From Streptomyces sp. H27-C3 (GTDB lineage: Bacteria > Actinomycetota > Actinomycetes > Streptomycetales > Streptomycetaceae): a stretch of DNA of 64,000 bases. This document shows positions 17,902-27,105 of this stretch, piece by piece. Under the pieces are notes generated by a model, which saw nothing but the letters and a program-made list of their open reading frames with translations, did no database searches and had not been told where the DNA came from. The stretch spans positions 1-64,000 of the forward strand of contig NZ_JASITA010000021.1 of the NCBI RefSeq assembly GCF_030063415.1, in the 5' to 3' direction. The translations under genes were made by a program, and so were the position numbers. Every line of letters starts with the position of its first letter. The stretch's first letter is position 1.

Positions 17902-19080
17902 GTGGACCTGTTCGAGTACCAGGCGAGGGATCTCTTCGCCAAGCACGGTGTACCGGTGCTGGCCGGTGAAGTCATCGACACGCCCGAGGCGGCCCGCGCT
18001 GCAACCGAGCGCCTGGGCGGCAAGGCTGTCGTCAAGGCGCAGGTCAAGGTCGGTGGCCGAGGTAAGGCCGGCGGCGTGAAGCTGGCCTCCAGCCCCGCCG
18101 ACGCTGTTGCCAAGTCCGACGTCATTCTCGGCATGGACATCAAGGGCCACACGGTCCACAAGGTGATGCTGGCCGAGACCGCGGACATCGCGGAGGAGTA
18201 CTACGTCTCCTTCCTCCTTGACCGCACCAACCGCACTTTCCTCGCCATGGCGTCCGTAGAGGGCGGCGTGGAGATCGAGGTCGTCGCGGAGGAGAACCCC
18301 GACGCGCTGGCCAAGATTCCGGTCGACGCCAACGAGGGCTGTACTCCGGAGAAGGCCGCAGAGATCGTCGCCGCCGCGAAGTTCCCGGCGGAGATCGCCG
18401 ACCAGGTGGCCGACGTCCTGCAGAAGCTGTGGGTCGTCTTCATCAAGGAGGACGCTCTCCTCGTTGAGGTCAACCCGCTGATCAAGTCGGGCGACGGCAA
18501 GATCATCGCGCTGGACGGCAAAGTGTCTCTCGACGAGAACGCCGACTTCCGCCAGCCGGAGCACGAGGCGCTTGAGGACAAGGCCGCAGCCAACCCGCTC
18601 GAGGCTGCTGCCAAGGCCAAGAACCTCAACTACGTCAAGCTCGACGGCTCGGTCGGCATCATCGGCAACGGCGCGGGTCTCGTCATGAGCACCCTCGACG
18701 TCGTCGCGTACGCCGGTGAGAAGCACGACAACGTGAAGCCCGCCAACTTCCTCGACATCGGTGGCGGCGCCTCCGCCGAGGTCATGGCGAACGGCCTGGA
18801 GATCATTCTCGGCGACCCGGACGTCGAGTCCGTGTTCGTCAATGTCTTCGGTGGCATCACCGCCTGCGACGAGGTCGCCAACGGCATCATTCAGGCCCTG
18901 GCCCTGCTCAAGTCGAAGGGCGAAGCGGTCAACAAGCCGCTGGTCGTGCGCCTCGACGGCAACAACGCGGAGCTGGGTCGCAAGATCCTGTCCGACGCCA
19001 ACCACCCGCTCGTACAGCGCGTGGACACCATGGACGGCGCGGCCGACAAGGCCGCCGAGCTCGCCGCGGCTGCGAAGTAA
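17902..19080 (+). CDS. sucC: Succinate--CoA ligase (ADP-forming) subunit beta
   Basis: TCA-cycle enzyme subunit of 392 residues carrying the ATP-grasp domain; with SucD it converts succinyl-CoA to succinate while making ATP. The N-terminus MDLFEYQARDLFAKHGVPV is the family hallmark. The ATP-grasp segment KAQVKVGGRGKAGGVK and the C-terminal GGGASAEVMANGLEI and VFGGITACDEVANGI motifs are intact. Length is typical. Start: GTG at 17902 after AAAAGGGACG; an ATG about 100 bases upstream lacks support. sucD follows after 21 bases, so the two form an operon. Confidence 0.97.
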   Translation: MDLFEYQARDLFAKHGVPVLAGEVIDTPEAARAATERLGGKAVVKAQVKVGGRGKAGGVKLASSPADAVAKSDVILGMDIKGHTVHKVMLAETADIAEEYYVSFLLDRTNRTFLAMASVEGGVEIEVVAEENPDALAKIPVDANEGCTPEKAAEIVAAAKFPAEIADQVADVLQKLWVVFIKEDALLVEVNPLIKSGDGKIIALDGKVSLDENADFRQPEHEALEDKAAANPLEAAAKAKNLNYVKLDGSVGIIGNGAGLVMSTLDVVAYAGEKHDNVKPANFLDIGGGASAEVMANGLEIILGDPDVESVFVNVFGGITACDEVANGIIQALALLKSKGEAVNKPLVVRLDGNNAELGRKILSDANHPLVQRVDTMDGAADKAAELAAAAK

Positions 19081-19101
19081 GGGACGAGGGACACCACAAC
19101 C

Positions 19102-19986
19102 ATGGCTATCTTCCTCACCAAGGACAGCAAGGTCATCGTCCAGGGGATGACCGGCGCCACGGGCATGAAGCACACCAAGCTCATGCTGGCTGACGGCACC
19201 AACATCGTCGGCGGCGTGAACCCGCGCAAGGCCGGTACGTCCGTCGACTTCGACGGCACGTCCGTCCCGGTCTTCGGCTCCGTCGCCGAGGCGATCGAGA
19301 AGACCGGCGCCGATGTCTCCGTCGTCTTCGTGCCGCCGGCCTTCGCCAAGGCCGCCGTCGTCGAGGCGATCGACGCCGAGATCGGTCTCGCCGTCGTGAT
19401 CACCGAGGGCATTGCCGTCCACGACTCCGCCGCCTTCTGGGCGCACGCGGTCTCGAAGGGCAACAAGACCCGGATCATCGGCCCGAACTGCCCCGGTCTC
19501 ATCACCCCGGGCCAGTCCAACGCCGGCATCATCCCGGGCGACATCACCAAGCCCGGCCGCATCGGTCTCGTGTCCAAGTCCGGCACGCTGACCTACCAGA
19601 TGATGTACGAGCTCCGTGACCTCGGCTTCTCGTCGGCCGTCGGCATCGGTGGCGACCCGGTCATCGGTACGACGCACATCGACGCCCTCCAGGCGTTCGA
19701 GGCCGACCCCGAGACCGACCTGATCGTGATGATCGGCGAGATCGGCGGCGACGCGGAAGAGCGCGCGGCCGACTACATCGCGAAGAACGTCACGAAGCCG
19801 GTCGTCGGTTACGTCGCGGGCTTCACCGCGCCGGAGGGCAAGACCATGGGCCACGCCGGCGCCATCGTCTCCGGCTCTTCGGGCACCGCCCAGGCGAAGA
19901 AGGAGGCCCTTGAGGCCGCGGGCGTCAAGGTCGGCAAGACGCCGACCGAGACGGCCAAGCTGGCGCGCGAGATCCTCGCCGCCTGA
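19102..19986 (+). CDS. sucD: Succinate--CoA ligase subunit alpha
   Basis: CoA-binding subunit of 294 residues. The Rossmann motif near the start (VQGMTGATGMKHT), the PGLITPG loop and the phosphohistidine loop MGHAGAI (H251, the residue phosphorylated during catalysis) are all present. Length and domain order are standard. It directly follows sucC and the pair ends in a strong hairpin at 20084-20121. Confidence 0.97.
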   Translation: MAIFLTKDSKVIVQGMTGATGMKHTKLMLADGTNIVGGVNPRKAGTSVDFDGTSVPVFGSVAEAIEKTGADVSVVFVPPAFAKAAVVEAIDAEIGLAVVITEGIAVHDSAAFWAHAVSKGNKTRIIGPNCPGLITPGQSNAGIIPGDITKPGRIGLVSKSGTLTYQMMYELRDLGFSSAVGIGGDPVIGTTHIDALQAFEADPETDLIVMIGEIGGDAEERAADYIAKNVTKPVVGYVAGFTAPEGKTMGHAGAIVSGSSGTAQAKKEALEAAGVKVGKTPTETAKLAREILAA

Positions 19987-20083
19987 CCTGATCGCCTGAC
20001 CTGATCGCGTGGCCATTGGCCGTGTGATCGCCGGCTGTGTGATCGCTGGTCTCCGACCAGGTGTTTGCGCGACGTTTTACGGT

Positions 20084-20121
20084 GCGGGCCCGCATCCCCC
20101 TTCGAGGGGGTGCGGGCCCGC
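20084..20121. terminator. Bidirectional hairpin terminator after sucD
   Basis: GCGGGCCCGCATCCCCC pairs with GGGGGTGCGGGCCCGC across a short TTCGA loop, with one bulged base. It lies between the convergent sucD and the XRE-sigma-like gene. There is no clear U-tract, as is common in Streptomyces. Confidence 0.75.
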
Positions 20122-20152
20122 CCGCGTGTGGGGGGACGTGTCCGGTGGGTTT

Positions 20153-21469
20153 TCAGCGGGCCAGGGGGACCAGGCGCTCCGGACCGTTCATGGGCTCGGC
20201 CCGGAGTCTGTCGCGGAGTTCGATGTCCTCCTGCGACAGCTTGAGCGGGCCGCCGCGGACGGGGACGCCGTTGACCGTTTCGCCCGGGGCGCGCGGGGGC
20301 TCGTACCGCGTGGGGGCGGTGACGAGCGTGAACGCGGCCGCGCCGATGATCAACACGGTGAGGGCGATGGCCGCCCGCGTCCAGAACTGCGTCTTGCGCT
20401 CGCTGCCCGTCCGTACGGCGCGGCCCGGCGGCAGCTTGGCGACGGGTTCGATGTCGGACAGGGTGCTGAGGCGCTGCTGCAACAGGGCCGACTGCTCCGC
20501 GGGGGTGCTCGCCCGGGCCAGCTCCGGCAGCCGTTGCACTACGGCGGCGCGCGCGTTGACCAGGCGGTTCGCGGTGGCCGGGGTGCTTGCCTCCGTCTCG
20601 GCCGCCGTCTCCGGCAGGTCGAGGCCGAGGCCGTCGTAGAGCAGCAGGGTGCGGCGGTACGCGGGCGGCAGGTCGAGCAGAGCGTTGAGCAGTTCGCGCC
20701 GGTCGGGCGGTGCGGGGACCCGATCGGGATTTCTGTTGCCGCGCCGCAGTCGGTGCCAGGGGGACATGGCGTACTCGTACGCCGCCGCACGCACCCAGCC
20801 CGCCGGATCCCGGTCGGTCGCCACCTCGGGCCAGCGCTGCCAGGCGAGGTGGAAGGCGTGCCGCACGGACTCCTGGGAGAGCCGCTGACGTCCGGTGAGG
20901 AGGTAGGCCTGGCGCAGTATGGCCGGGGCGCTGTGCGTGTACAGGGCGTCGAAGGCCTCGGCGGGCGTGAGGTCGGGAGCGGGGGTCGCGTCCGGGACCT
21001 CGGCGGGATCAGGCTCAGCCGCCATTGCCGTTGCCGTTGCGGCGTCGGTCTCGGGGGCGGGGTCGGGTACAGCCGTGGGTTCAGGCTCGGCTTCAGATTC
21101 GGATTCAGGTGCCGATGTCGAGGCCGCCGCGGATGCCAACACAGGTGCCAACACAGGTGCCAATGCCGGTGCCGCTGCCGGTGCCGGTGCCGGTGCCGGT
21201 GCGACGGTGAGATCGGGGTCGGGGTCGGGCTTTCGCTCCGGCTTCCGGGGGTTCGTGGCCTCCGCTGCGCCGAGCAGCTTCGCGTACGCCTCGCGTTTGC
21301 GCCCCTTGGGGCTGGTGCGCCCCGATTCCCATGACCGCACCGTCTCGCGCGTGACCCCTATGGCGGTGGCGATCTGCTCATGGGACAGCGATTTCGCTTC
21401 GCGCAGCCTGCGCCGCTCCTTGGGGGAGGGCAGGGAGGAGGTCGAGACTGTTCGGGTGCTCTGCGTCAT
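20153..21469 (-). CDS. XRE-type HTH / sigma-factor-like / membrane-anchored regulator
   Basis: 438 residues in three parts. An N-terminal XRE helix-turn-helix (about 14-70: LREAKSLSHEQIATAIGV, then RETVRSWESGR) is followed by a long Ala/Pro/Glu linker (about 75-165). Next comes a region like ECF sigma factors: an Asp/Ala-rich region 2-like segment (EAFDALYTHSAPAILRQAYLL) and a region 4-like segment (ELLNALLDLPPAYRRTLLLYD). Finally there is one membrane span (about 360-383) and an extracytoplasmic tail of some 55 residues. A membrane-tethered fusion of a repressor-type HTH and sigma-like helices is odd; I would not call it a working sigma factor. It is divergent from perM, with a small perfect palindrome in the shared promoter. 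Confidence 0.75.
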   Translation of the reverse strand: MTQSTRTVSTSSLPSPKERRRLREAKSLSHEQIATAIGVTRETVRSWESGRTSPKGRKREAYAKLLGAAEATNPRKPERKPDPDPDLTVAPAPAPAPAAAPALAPVLAPVLASAAASTSAPESESEAEPEPTAVPDPAPETDAATATAMAAEPDPAEVPDATPAPDLTPAEAFDALYTHSAPAILRQAYLLTGRQRLSQESVRHAFHLAWQRWPEVATDRDPAGWVRAAAYEYAMSPWHRLRRGNRNPDRVPAPPDRRELLNALLDLPPAYRRTLLLYDGLGLDLPETAAETEASTPATANRLVNARAAVVQRLPELARASTPAEQSALLQQRLSTLSDIEPVAKLPPGRAVRTGSERKTQFWTRAAIALTVLIIGAAAFTLVTAPTRYEPPRAPGETVNGVPVRGGPLKLSQEDIELRDRLRAEPMNGPERLVPLAR

Positions 21470-21505
21470 GAAGGACTCCCCACAGCGCCGCGCCAGACGA
21501 AAAAG

Positions 21506-21517
21506 TACATAAATGTA
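21506..21517. promoter_or_regulatory. Palindrome TACATAAATGTA in divergent promoter
   Basis: A perfect 12-base dyad inside an AT-rich island (AAAAAGTACATAAATGTATA), striking in this GC-rich sequence. It lies 37 bases upstream of the XRE-sigma-like start and about 70 bases upstream of perM. It is a candidate operator, possibly for the XRE protein itself. Confidence 0.5.
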
Positions 21518-21585
21518 TATTGAGCGACACGGCAGTTATTCGCCTGTTACGCGGAATAAGCGCGTGTCGTTGGCAGCATGGCCGG

Positions 21586-23505
21586 GTGACTCAAGTGACC
21601 GAACGCGAACGCGCCCCGTGGTTGTCGTCCGTGCACAGTCGTTCCTCGGCGCAGGCCGCCTGCGTGGCGCGGGGGGTGATCGCCGCGGGGCTCGGCCTGG
21701 GCTCGCTAGCCGTGCTGGTGATGGTGCTGTGGATCAGTTCCCCGTATCCGGACAGCGGTCCTGCCGGGGCGCTGCACGTCGCCGCCGGGCTGTGGCTGCT
21801 CGCCCACGGCACGGAACTCGTCCGGCACGACACCCTCTCCGGCGTCCCCGCCCCGGTCGGACTGGCCCCGCTGCTGCTGATCGCCCTGCCGGTGTGGCTC
21901 GCGCACCGGGCCGCGCGGGATGCCCTGGATCCCGATCAGGAGCGTCCGCGGCCGTCCACCCGCAGCGCCTTCTGGGGCGTCACGATCGGCTATCTGCTGA
22001 TCGGCACCGCCGCGCTGCTCTACGCCTCGGGTGGGCCCCTGCCCGCCGCACCGCTCAGCGCCGCCTTCCATCTGCCCGTCGTCACGATGGCGGCGGCCGC
22101 AGCCGGGGTGTGGACGGCGAACGGACGACCGTACGGGCCGCTGCCCGGCTGGATTCCAGGGGGCGTGCGGGATGCCCTCGTGCGCCCCCGGCTGCTGGTC
22201 GCACTCCGGGCCGCCGCCGCCGGCGTCATGGTCCTGGTGGGCGGCGGCGCCCTGCTGGTCGCGATCTCGCTGGTGTGGCACGCGGGGTCGGCGCAGGGTG
22301 CGTTTCTTCAGCTCACGGGGGTGTGGTCGGGACGGTTCGCGGTGCTCATGCTCGCCGTCGCGTTGGTGCCGAACGCGGCGGTGTGGGGGGCCGCGTACGG
22401 ACTCGGACCCGGATTCGCCATGGGCGCGGGCGCGACGGCCACGCCCATGGCCGTTGCGGGGAGCCCCGCGCTGCCGCACTTCCCGCTGCTCGCGGCGCTG
22501 CCCGCCGAGGGGCGGGGGATGCCCGGGAGTCTGGCCGCGTTCGCCGTGCCGGTCCTCGCGGCGGTGGTGATCGCGTGGTTCACCGTACGCAGGGCGGCGC
22601 CCGCCTTCGCGGTACGGGAGGAGGCCTGGAGCCGCCGCGAGACGGCGCTCACCGCGGCGCTGGCGGGCGCCGGGTGCGCGGTGGCGACGGCGATGCTCGC
22701 GGCGTTGGCTGGCGGGCCGCTGGGCACCGGGGACCTGTCGGCGTTCGGCCCCTCGTGGTGGCGTGCGGGCGTGGCGGCGCTGGTGTGGACGGTCGTGCTC
22801 GGTGTCCCGGGTGCGGTGCTCCTGCGCGCGTGGCGGCTGCGGGAACGGTCGCCTCGGTCGTGGCGCGGTCGCGCGGTGCCCGTTGCGGAAGCGGGCGCCG
22901 GTCAGGCTGTCGAGGTGGATGCCGCGAAGCGGAAGTGGTGGCGGCGTGCGTCACGCGGTGGCGGTGGCGAAGGTGCGGGAGGCGAGGCCGTCGCGGCTGT
23001 GCCGGTGAAGTCCGCGCGCTGGTGGCGGCGCGGTGGGGCGTCGGGCGGAGCCGAGGGCGGGGTGGAGGCGGTTGCCGCCGCCGAGCCGGCCGGAGCGGAA
23101 TCGGTGCCCTGGTGGCGGCCCGGTGGGCTGAGCGGGGACGACGTAAGCGGTGGTGACAGCGTTGGCGGTACGTCGGACGACGGCGCGGCCGGTGGTGCCG
23201 GTGCCGGTGATGAGGGCGTGGCGGACTCGGGCCGGCGTTGGTGGCGTCGGTCGCGTCGGGACCGAGCCCGGGCTCAGAGCGAGGCTGGCTCTGCACAACA
23301 GGAGGACGAGGAGGTGTCGTACGACTTCCTGCCCGCGGATGATCCGGGTGCGGTGTGGCACGACAGTGGGGTGCGGGAAGCGCGGTGGGCGGCGGTCAAG
23401 GAGGCGTCGGGTGGACTGATGGCGGACATCCCGCCGGATCCTCAACACCCGGTGTCACCGTCACCGTCACCGTCACCGACGCCACCGGCGCCCGGGGAAC
23501 GGTAG
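21586..23505 (+). CDS. Cell division protein PerM-like (DUF6350), integral membrane
   Basis: Polytopic membrane protein of about 639 residues. The first 430 residues hold eight or more hydrophobic helices (for example VIAAGLGLGSLAVLVMVLWI and AGVMVLVGGGALLVAISLVW). The C-terminal 200 residues are a soluble Gly/Ala/Arg tail with repeated WWRR motifs (KWWRRASRGG, RWWRRGGASG, PWWRPGGLSG, RWWRRSRRDR). I chose the GTG at 21586 (VTQVTERERAPW); upstream codons lie in the AT-rich promoter. Mycobacterial perM (Rv0955), needed for division under stress, also sits next to purN-purH, which supports the assignment. Confidence 0.8.
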   Translation: MTQVTERERAPWLSSVHSRSSAQAACVARGVIAAGLGLGSLAVLVMVLWISSPYPDSGPAGALHVAAGLWLLAHGTELVRHDTLSGVPAPVGLAPLLLIALPVWLAHRAARDALDPDQERPRPSTRSAFWGVTIGYLLIGTAALLYASGGPLPAAPLSAAFHLPVVTMAAAAAGVWTANGRPYGPLPGWIPGGVRDALVRPRLLVALRAAAAGVMVLVGGGALLVAISLVWHAGSAQGAFLQLTGVWSGRFAVLMLAVALVPNAAVWGAAYGLGPGFAMGAGATATPMAVAGSPALPHFPLLAALPAEGRGMPGSLAAFAVPVLAAVVIAWFTVRRAAPAFAVREEAWSRRETALTAALAGAGCAVATAMLAALAGGPLGTGDLSAFGPSWWRAGVAALVWTVVLGVPGAVLLRAWRLRERSPRSWRGRAVPVAEAGAGQAVEVDAAKRKWWRRASRGGGGEGAGGEAVAAVPVKSARWWRRGGASGGAEGGVEAVAAAEPAGAESVPWWRPGGLSGDDVSGGDSVGGTSDDGAAGGAGAGDEGVADSGRRWWRRSRRDRARAQSEAGSAQQEDEEVSYDFLPADDPGAVWHDSGVREARWAAVKEASGGLMADIPPDPQHPVSPSPSPSPTPPAPGER

Positions 23506-23617
23506 GCCGCTGCAGACGCCGCTGCCCGCAGCCCCCCCGCGCCGCTGCCCGTGGCCTCTCCTGCGCCCCGCGGCCTCCCCGCGCCCCCGCCCGCGGCCTC
23601 CCCGCTCCCTCGCTCCC

Positions 23618-24517
23618 CTACTCCTTAACCCCGAACACCGGCCGTAGCGACTTCGGCAGCAAGTCGTTGCACGTCACCTGTGCCGACTGGGTCAGCGAGT
23701 CCTGCACGCACGTGTAGTAGTCGCGGTAAACGATCTGCACCGTGAACGTCGCCGCGACGATCGCCAGCGCGAGCGTCGCCGTGACCAGGCCGCTCACCGC
23801 CGCCGTCGTGAGCGGCTTGCTGCCGGGCGTTGCGCCTCCGGCGCCGATCCCGCCGACCGCGGGCGGGCCGCTCGTGGCCACCGGGGGCGGAGGGGGCGTC
23901 GTCGGGTCGGCCATCGGGTTCGGACGGTCGGCCGGCTTCACGCCGCGCAGGGCGCTGATGCCCCAGTAGAGCGCGAGCGCCCCGAGCAGCAGCGCGATCT
24001 CGGGAAGGTCGAAGAGCGCGCAGAAGAAGGCCCACATGCCGGCGAGCAGCGCGTAACGGGCCCGTCGCTGCGCGGGGTCCGTCGGGTCCCAGCGCAGGCC
24101 CGTGCCCTTGTTCTCGGGGCCGCCCTGCCCCTCGGGGCCGCCCTGTCGTCCGCCGGGCCCGCCGAAACCGCCGCCCTGCTGTCCGGGCTGGCGGCTGCTC
24201 CACTTGCTGCCCCACGCGGAGCGCGGCCGGTCCTCCGGCGCCGACGACCCACCGGAGCCGGGGTCGGAAGAGCCGGAGTCGGAGCCGGAGGTGTCCCCGG
24301 CCTTCGGCCTGCGCGGCTTCCAGGGCTGGTCCGGCCTGTCCTCGGGCGGCGGTGCGAACGGGTTGTCGTCCCCCTGCGGCGGCTGGGGCGGGGTCGACGA
24401 GGACTGGCGGTCCCGCAGCAGCGACTGGGGGCCGCGCTCCCCGACATTGGTGAATGTCCCGAGGTGTGCCCCGGAGTGCGGCAGGCGGAGAGCCGCGCGG
24501 CGGCGTCGGTCCGTCAT
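23618..24517 (-). CDS. Proline/glycine-rich integral membrane protein, function unknown
   Basis: 299 residues. The first 140 are disordered and rich in Pro, Gly, Ser and Asp (GGFGGPGGRQGGPEGQGG). Two hydrophobic regions follow (about 157-192, probably a hairpin, and about 240-265), then a short extracytoplasmic tail with two cysteines (YYTCVQDSLTQSAQVTCND) that could form a disulfide. I do not recognise a named family; similar proteins are found at this locus in other Streptomyces as I recall. The ATG at 24517 has GAGGGGAAG 11 bases upstream. It is convergent with perM and divergent from purN. Confidence 0.65.
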   Translation of the reverse strand: MTDRRRRAALRLPHSGAHLGTFTNVGERGPQSLLRDRQSSSTPPQPPQGDDNPFAPPPEDRPDQPWKPRRPKAGDTSGSDSGSSDPGSGGSSAPEDRPRSAWGSKWSSRQPGQQGGGFGGPGGRQGGPEGQGGPENKGTGLRWDPTDPAQRRARYALLAGMWAFFCALFDLPEIALLLGALALYWGISALRGVKPADRPNPMADPTTPPPPPVATSGPPAVGGIGAGGATPGSKPLTTAAVSGLVTATLALAIVAATFTVQIVYRDYYTCVQDSLTQSAQVTCNDLLPKSLRPVFGVKE

Positions 24518-24779
24518 CTGGTGAACGTCTTCCCCTCAGACCCCTGTGTTGCGAAGGGTCTTGTGTCGTCTGTTCCCGTCCGGAGACGGATTGTTCGCGT
24601 CCGAAGACGGAACCTGTCCCCTGACGCTACCTCCCGGCCGCGCACCCGTCCCGTGGGGGCGGGCCGGTGTGCCGGTATCGTTGCTGACGGTCGGCGCCTT
24701 CGTAGAGTTCCCCTAACAGGGGACGCGATCTGTTCGTACGACCACACAAGCCGCACCATCTGCGAGAAAGAGACCCGCT

Positions 24780-25424
24780 GTGGCCTCCCCGCCCCCCTCC
24801 CGTACACCGGCCCGCCTTGTCGTTCTGGTCTCCGGTTCCGGTACGAACCTTCAGGCCCTGCTCGACGCCATCGACGAGAACCCCGCCGCGTACGGCGCCC
24901 GCGTCGTGGCCGTCGGAGCCGACCGGAACGGGACCGCAGGTCTTGAGCGCGCCGAGCGCGCCGGACTGCCGACCTTCGTCTGCCGCGTGCAGGACCACGA
25001 CAGCCGCGAGGAGTGGGACGCGGCCCTGGCCGAGGCGACCGCCGCGTACGAACCGGACCTGGTGGTCTCGGCCGGCTTCATGAAGATCGTGGGCAAGGAA
25101 TTCCTCGCCCGTTTCGGCGGCCGGTGCGTGAACACCCACCCCGCCCTGCTGCCCAGTTTTCCCGGAGCCCACGGCGTACGCGACGCGCTCGCGTACGGCG
25201 CGCGGGTCACCGGATGCACCGTCCACTTCGTCGACGACGGCGTCGACACCGGTCCGATCATCGCGCAGGGCGTGGTCGAGGTCCGGGAGCAGGACTACGA
25301 AGACCACGGTGTCGCTCTCCATGAGCGCATCAAGGAAGTCGAGCGACGGCTGCTCGTCGATGTCGTGGGGCGCTTGGCCCGTAACGGCTACCGCATTGAG
25401 GGACGAAAGGTAGTTATCCAGTGA
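24780..25424 (+). CDS. purN: Phosphoribosylglycinamide formyltransferase
   Basis: GAR transformylase, 214 residues, third step of de novo purine synthesis using 10-formyltetrahydrofolate. It has the N-terminal SGSGTNLQALLD loop that binds the substrate phosphate, NTHPALLPSFPG with the catalytic His, and HFVDDGVDTGPII with the catalytic Asp. Length is typical. Start: GTG at 24780 after GAGAAAGAGA. The stop overlaps the purH start (GTGA), so the two are translationally coupled. Confidence 0.97.
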   Translation: MASPPPSRTPARLVVLVSGSGTNLQALLDAIDENPAAYGARVVAVGADRNGTAGLERAERAGLPTFVCRVQDHDSREEWDAALAEATAAYEPDLVVSAGFMKIVGKEFLARFGGRCVNTHPALLPSFPGAHGVRDALAYGARVTGCTVHFVDDGVDTGPIIAQGVVEVREQDYEDHGVALHERIKEVERRLLVDVVGRLARNGYRIEGRKVVIQ

Positions 25425-26980
25425 CCGCCGAAGGTACGAAGCGGCCCATCCGCCGCGCGCTGGTCAGCGTCTATGACAAGACGGGTCTGGAGGACCTGGC
25501 CCGCGGTCTGCACGAGGCGGGCGTCACGCTGGTCTCCACCGGCTCCACCGCGGGGAAGATCGCCGCTGCCGGGGTGCCCGTCACCAAGGTCGAGGAGCTC
25601 ACCGGCTTCCCCGAGTGCCTGGACGGCCGGGTGAAGACACTGCACCCGCGCGTGCACGCCGGCATCCTCGCCGACCTGCGGCTCGACTCGCACCGTGAGC
25701 AGCTGGCCGAGCTGGGCGTCGAGCCCTTCGACCTCGTCGTCGTGAACCTCTACCCGTTCCAGCAGACGGTCGACTCCGGCGCCACCCCGGACGAGTGTGT
25801 CGAGCAGATCGACATCGGCGGCCCCTCGATGGTCCGCGCAGCCGCCAAGAACCACCCCTCGGTCGCGGTCGTCACCAGCCCCGAGCGGTACGCGGACGTG
25901 CTCACCGCCGCGCAGAGCGGCGGGTTCGACCTCACGGCACGCAAGCGCCTCGCGGCGGAGGCGTTCCGGCACACCGCCGAGTACGACGTGGCCGTCGCGG
26001 GCTGGTTCGCGGGCGACTACGCCGGTGACGGTGAGGACTTCCCGTCCTTCATCGGTGTCACGTACGCGCGCAAGAACGTCCTGCGCTACGGCGAGAACCC
26101 GCACCAGGGCGCCGCTCTCTACACCGGCGGCTGCGGGGGCCTCGCGGAGGCCGAGCAGCTGCACGGCAAGGAGATGTCTTACAACAACTACACGGACACC
26201 GACGCCGCGCGCCGGGCCGCGTACGACCACTCCGCCCCCTGCGTCGCGATCATCAAGCACGCCAACCCGTGCGGCATCGCGATCGGTGACGACGTCGCCG
26301 ACGCGCACCGCAAGGCCCACGCCTGCGACCCGCTGTCCGCCTTCGGCGGCGTGATCGCCGTCAACCGGCCGGTGTCGGCGGCGATGGCCGAGCAGGTCGC
26401 GGAGATCTTCACCGAGGTCATCGTCGCCCCCGACTACGAGGACGGCGCCGTCGAGATCCTCTCCCGGAAGAAGAACATCCGGGTGCTGCGCTGCGCCGAA
26501 GGGCCCCAGCCCCCGGCCGAGTTCAAGCCGATCGACGGCGGTGGGCTCGCCCAGGTCAAGGACGTTCTCCAGGCCGACGGCGACGACCCGGCGAACTGGA
26601 CGCTCGCCAGCGGCGAGGCACTGTCCGCCGACGAGCTCACCGAACTCGCCTTCGCCTGGCGCGCCTGCCGCGCCGTGAAGTCCAACGCGATCCTGCTCGC
26701 CAAGGGCGGCGCGTCCGTCGGCGTCGGCATGGGACAGGTCAACCGCGTCGACTCCGCGAAGCTCGCGGTGGAGCGCGCGGGCGAGGAGCGCGCGCGGGGG
26801 GCGTACGCGGCTTCGGACGCGTTCTTCCCGTTCCCCGACGGCCTGGAGATCCTGCTGAACGCGGGCATCAAGGCCGTGGTGCAGCCGGGCGGTTCGGTCC
26901 GTGACGAGCAGGTCGTGGAGGCCGCGGAGAAGGCGGGCGCGACGATGTACTTCACGGGCACGCGCCACTTCTTCCACTGA
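25421..26980 (+). CDS. purH: Bifunctional AICAR formyltransferase / IMP cyclohydrolase
   Basis: 519-residue enzyme for the last two steps of purine synthesis. The N-terminal IMP cyclohydrolase (MGS-like) domain shows SVYDKTGLEDLA, STGSTAGKI and GRVKTLHPRVHAGIL. The C-terminal transformylase domain has RYGENPHQGA, the KHANPCG motif with the catalytic Lys-His, and the C-terminal ATMYFTGTRHFFH. The GTG start lies inside the purN stop. It is followed by a long perfect hairpin. The 10-formyl-THF it needs comes from FolD encoded 1.1 kb downstream. Confidence 0.97.
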   Translation: MTAEGTKRPIRRALVSVYDKTGLEDLARGLHEAGVTLVSTGSTAGKIAAAGVPVTKVEELTGFPECLDGRVKTLHPRVHAGILADLRLDSHREQLAELGVEPFDLVVVNLYPFQQTVDSGATPDECVEQIDIGGPSMVRAAAKNHPSVAVVTSPERYADVLTAAQSGGFDLTARKRLAAEAFRHTAEYDVAVAGWFAGDYAGDGEDFPSFIGVTYARKNVLRYGENPHQGAALYTGGCGGLAEAEQLHGKEMSYNNYTDTDAARRAAYDHSAPCVAIIKHANPCGIAIGDDVADAHRKAHACDPLSAFGGVIAVNRPVSAAMAEQVAEIFTEVIVAPDYEDGAVEILSRKKNIRVLRCAEGPQPPAEFKPIDGGGLAQVKDVLQADGDDPANWTLASGEALSADELTELAFAWRACRAVKSNAILLAKGGASVGVGMGQVNRVDSAKLAVERAGEERARGAYAASDAFFPFPDGLEILLNAGIKAVVQPGGSVRDEQVVEAAEKAGATMYFTGTRHFFH

Positions 26981-26999
26981 GCGCCTGAGCGCCGCATAC

Positions 27000-27047
27000 G
27001 TACGGCCGAAGGCCGCAACCCGCCGGGGTTGCGGCCTTCGGCCGTAC
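27000..27047. terminator. Perfect 22-bp hairpin terminator, purH / RDD gene
   Basis: GTACGGCCGAAGGCCGCAAC(CC) and its exact complement form a 22-bp stem with a 4-base loop (GCCG) between convergent genes. The stem also contains internal palindromes. It should stop transcription from both sides. Confidence 0.85.
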
Positions 27048-27105
27048 TACTGCGTACCGCTTAACGCCTACCGCTAACTGCTCATTGCCAACTGCGTACC
27101 GCTGC

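Noticed and set aside
20153..21469. Calling the XRE-sigma-like protein a true ECF sigma factor
   Set aside because: The region 2 and 4 likeness is weak by eye, and the XRE domain and membrane helix make the simple label misleading.
24640..24779. Riboswitch before purN
   Set aside because: No purine, PRPP or other riboswitch motif could be recognised in the leader.
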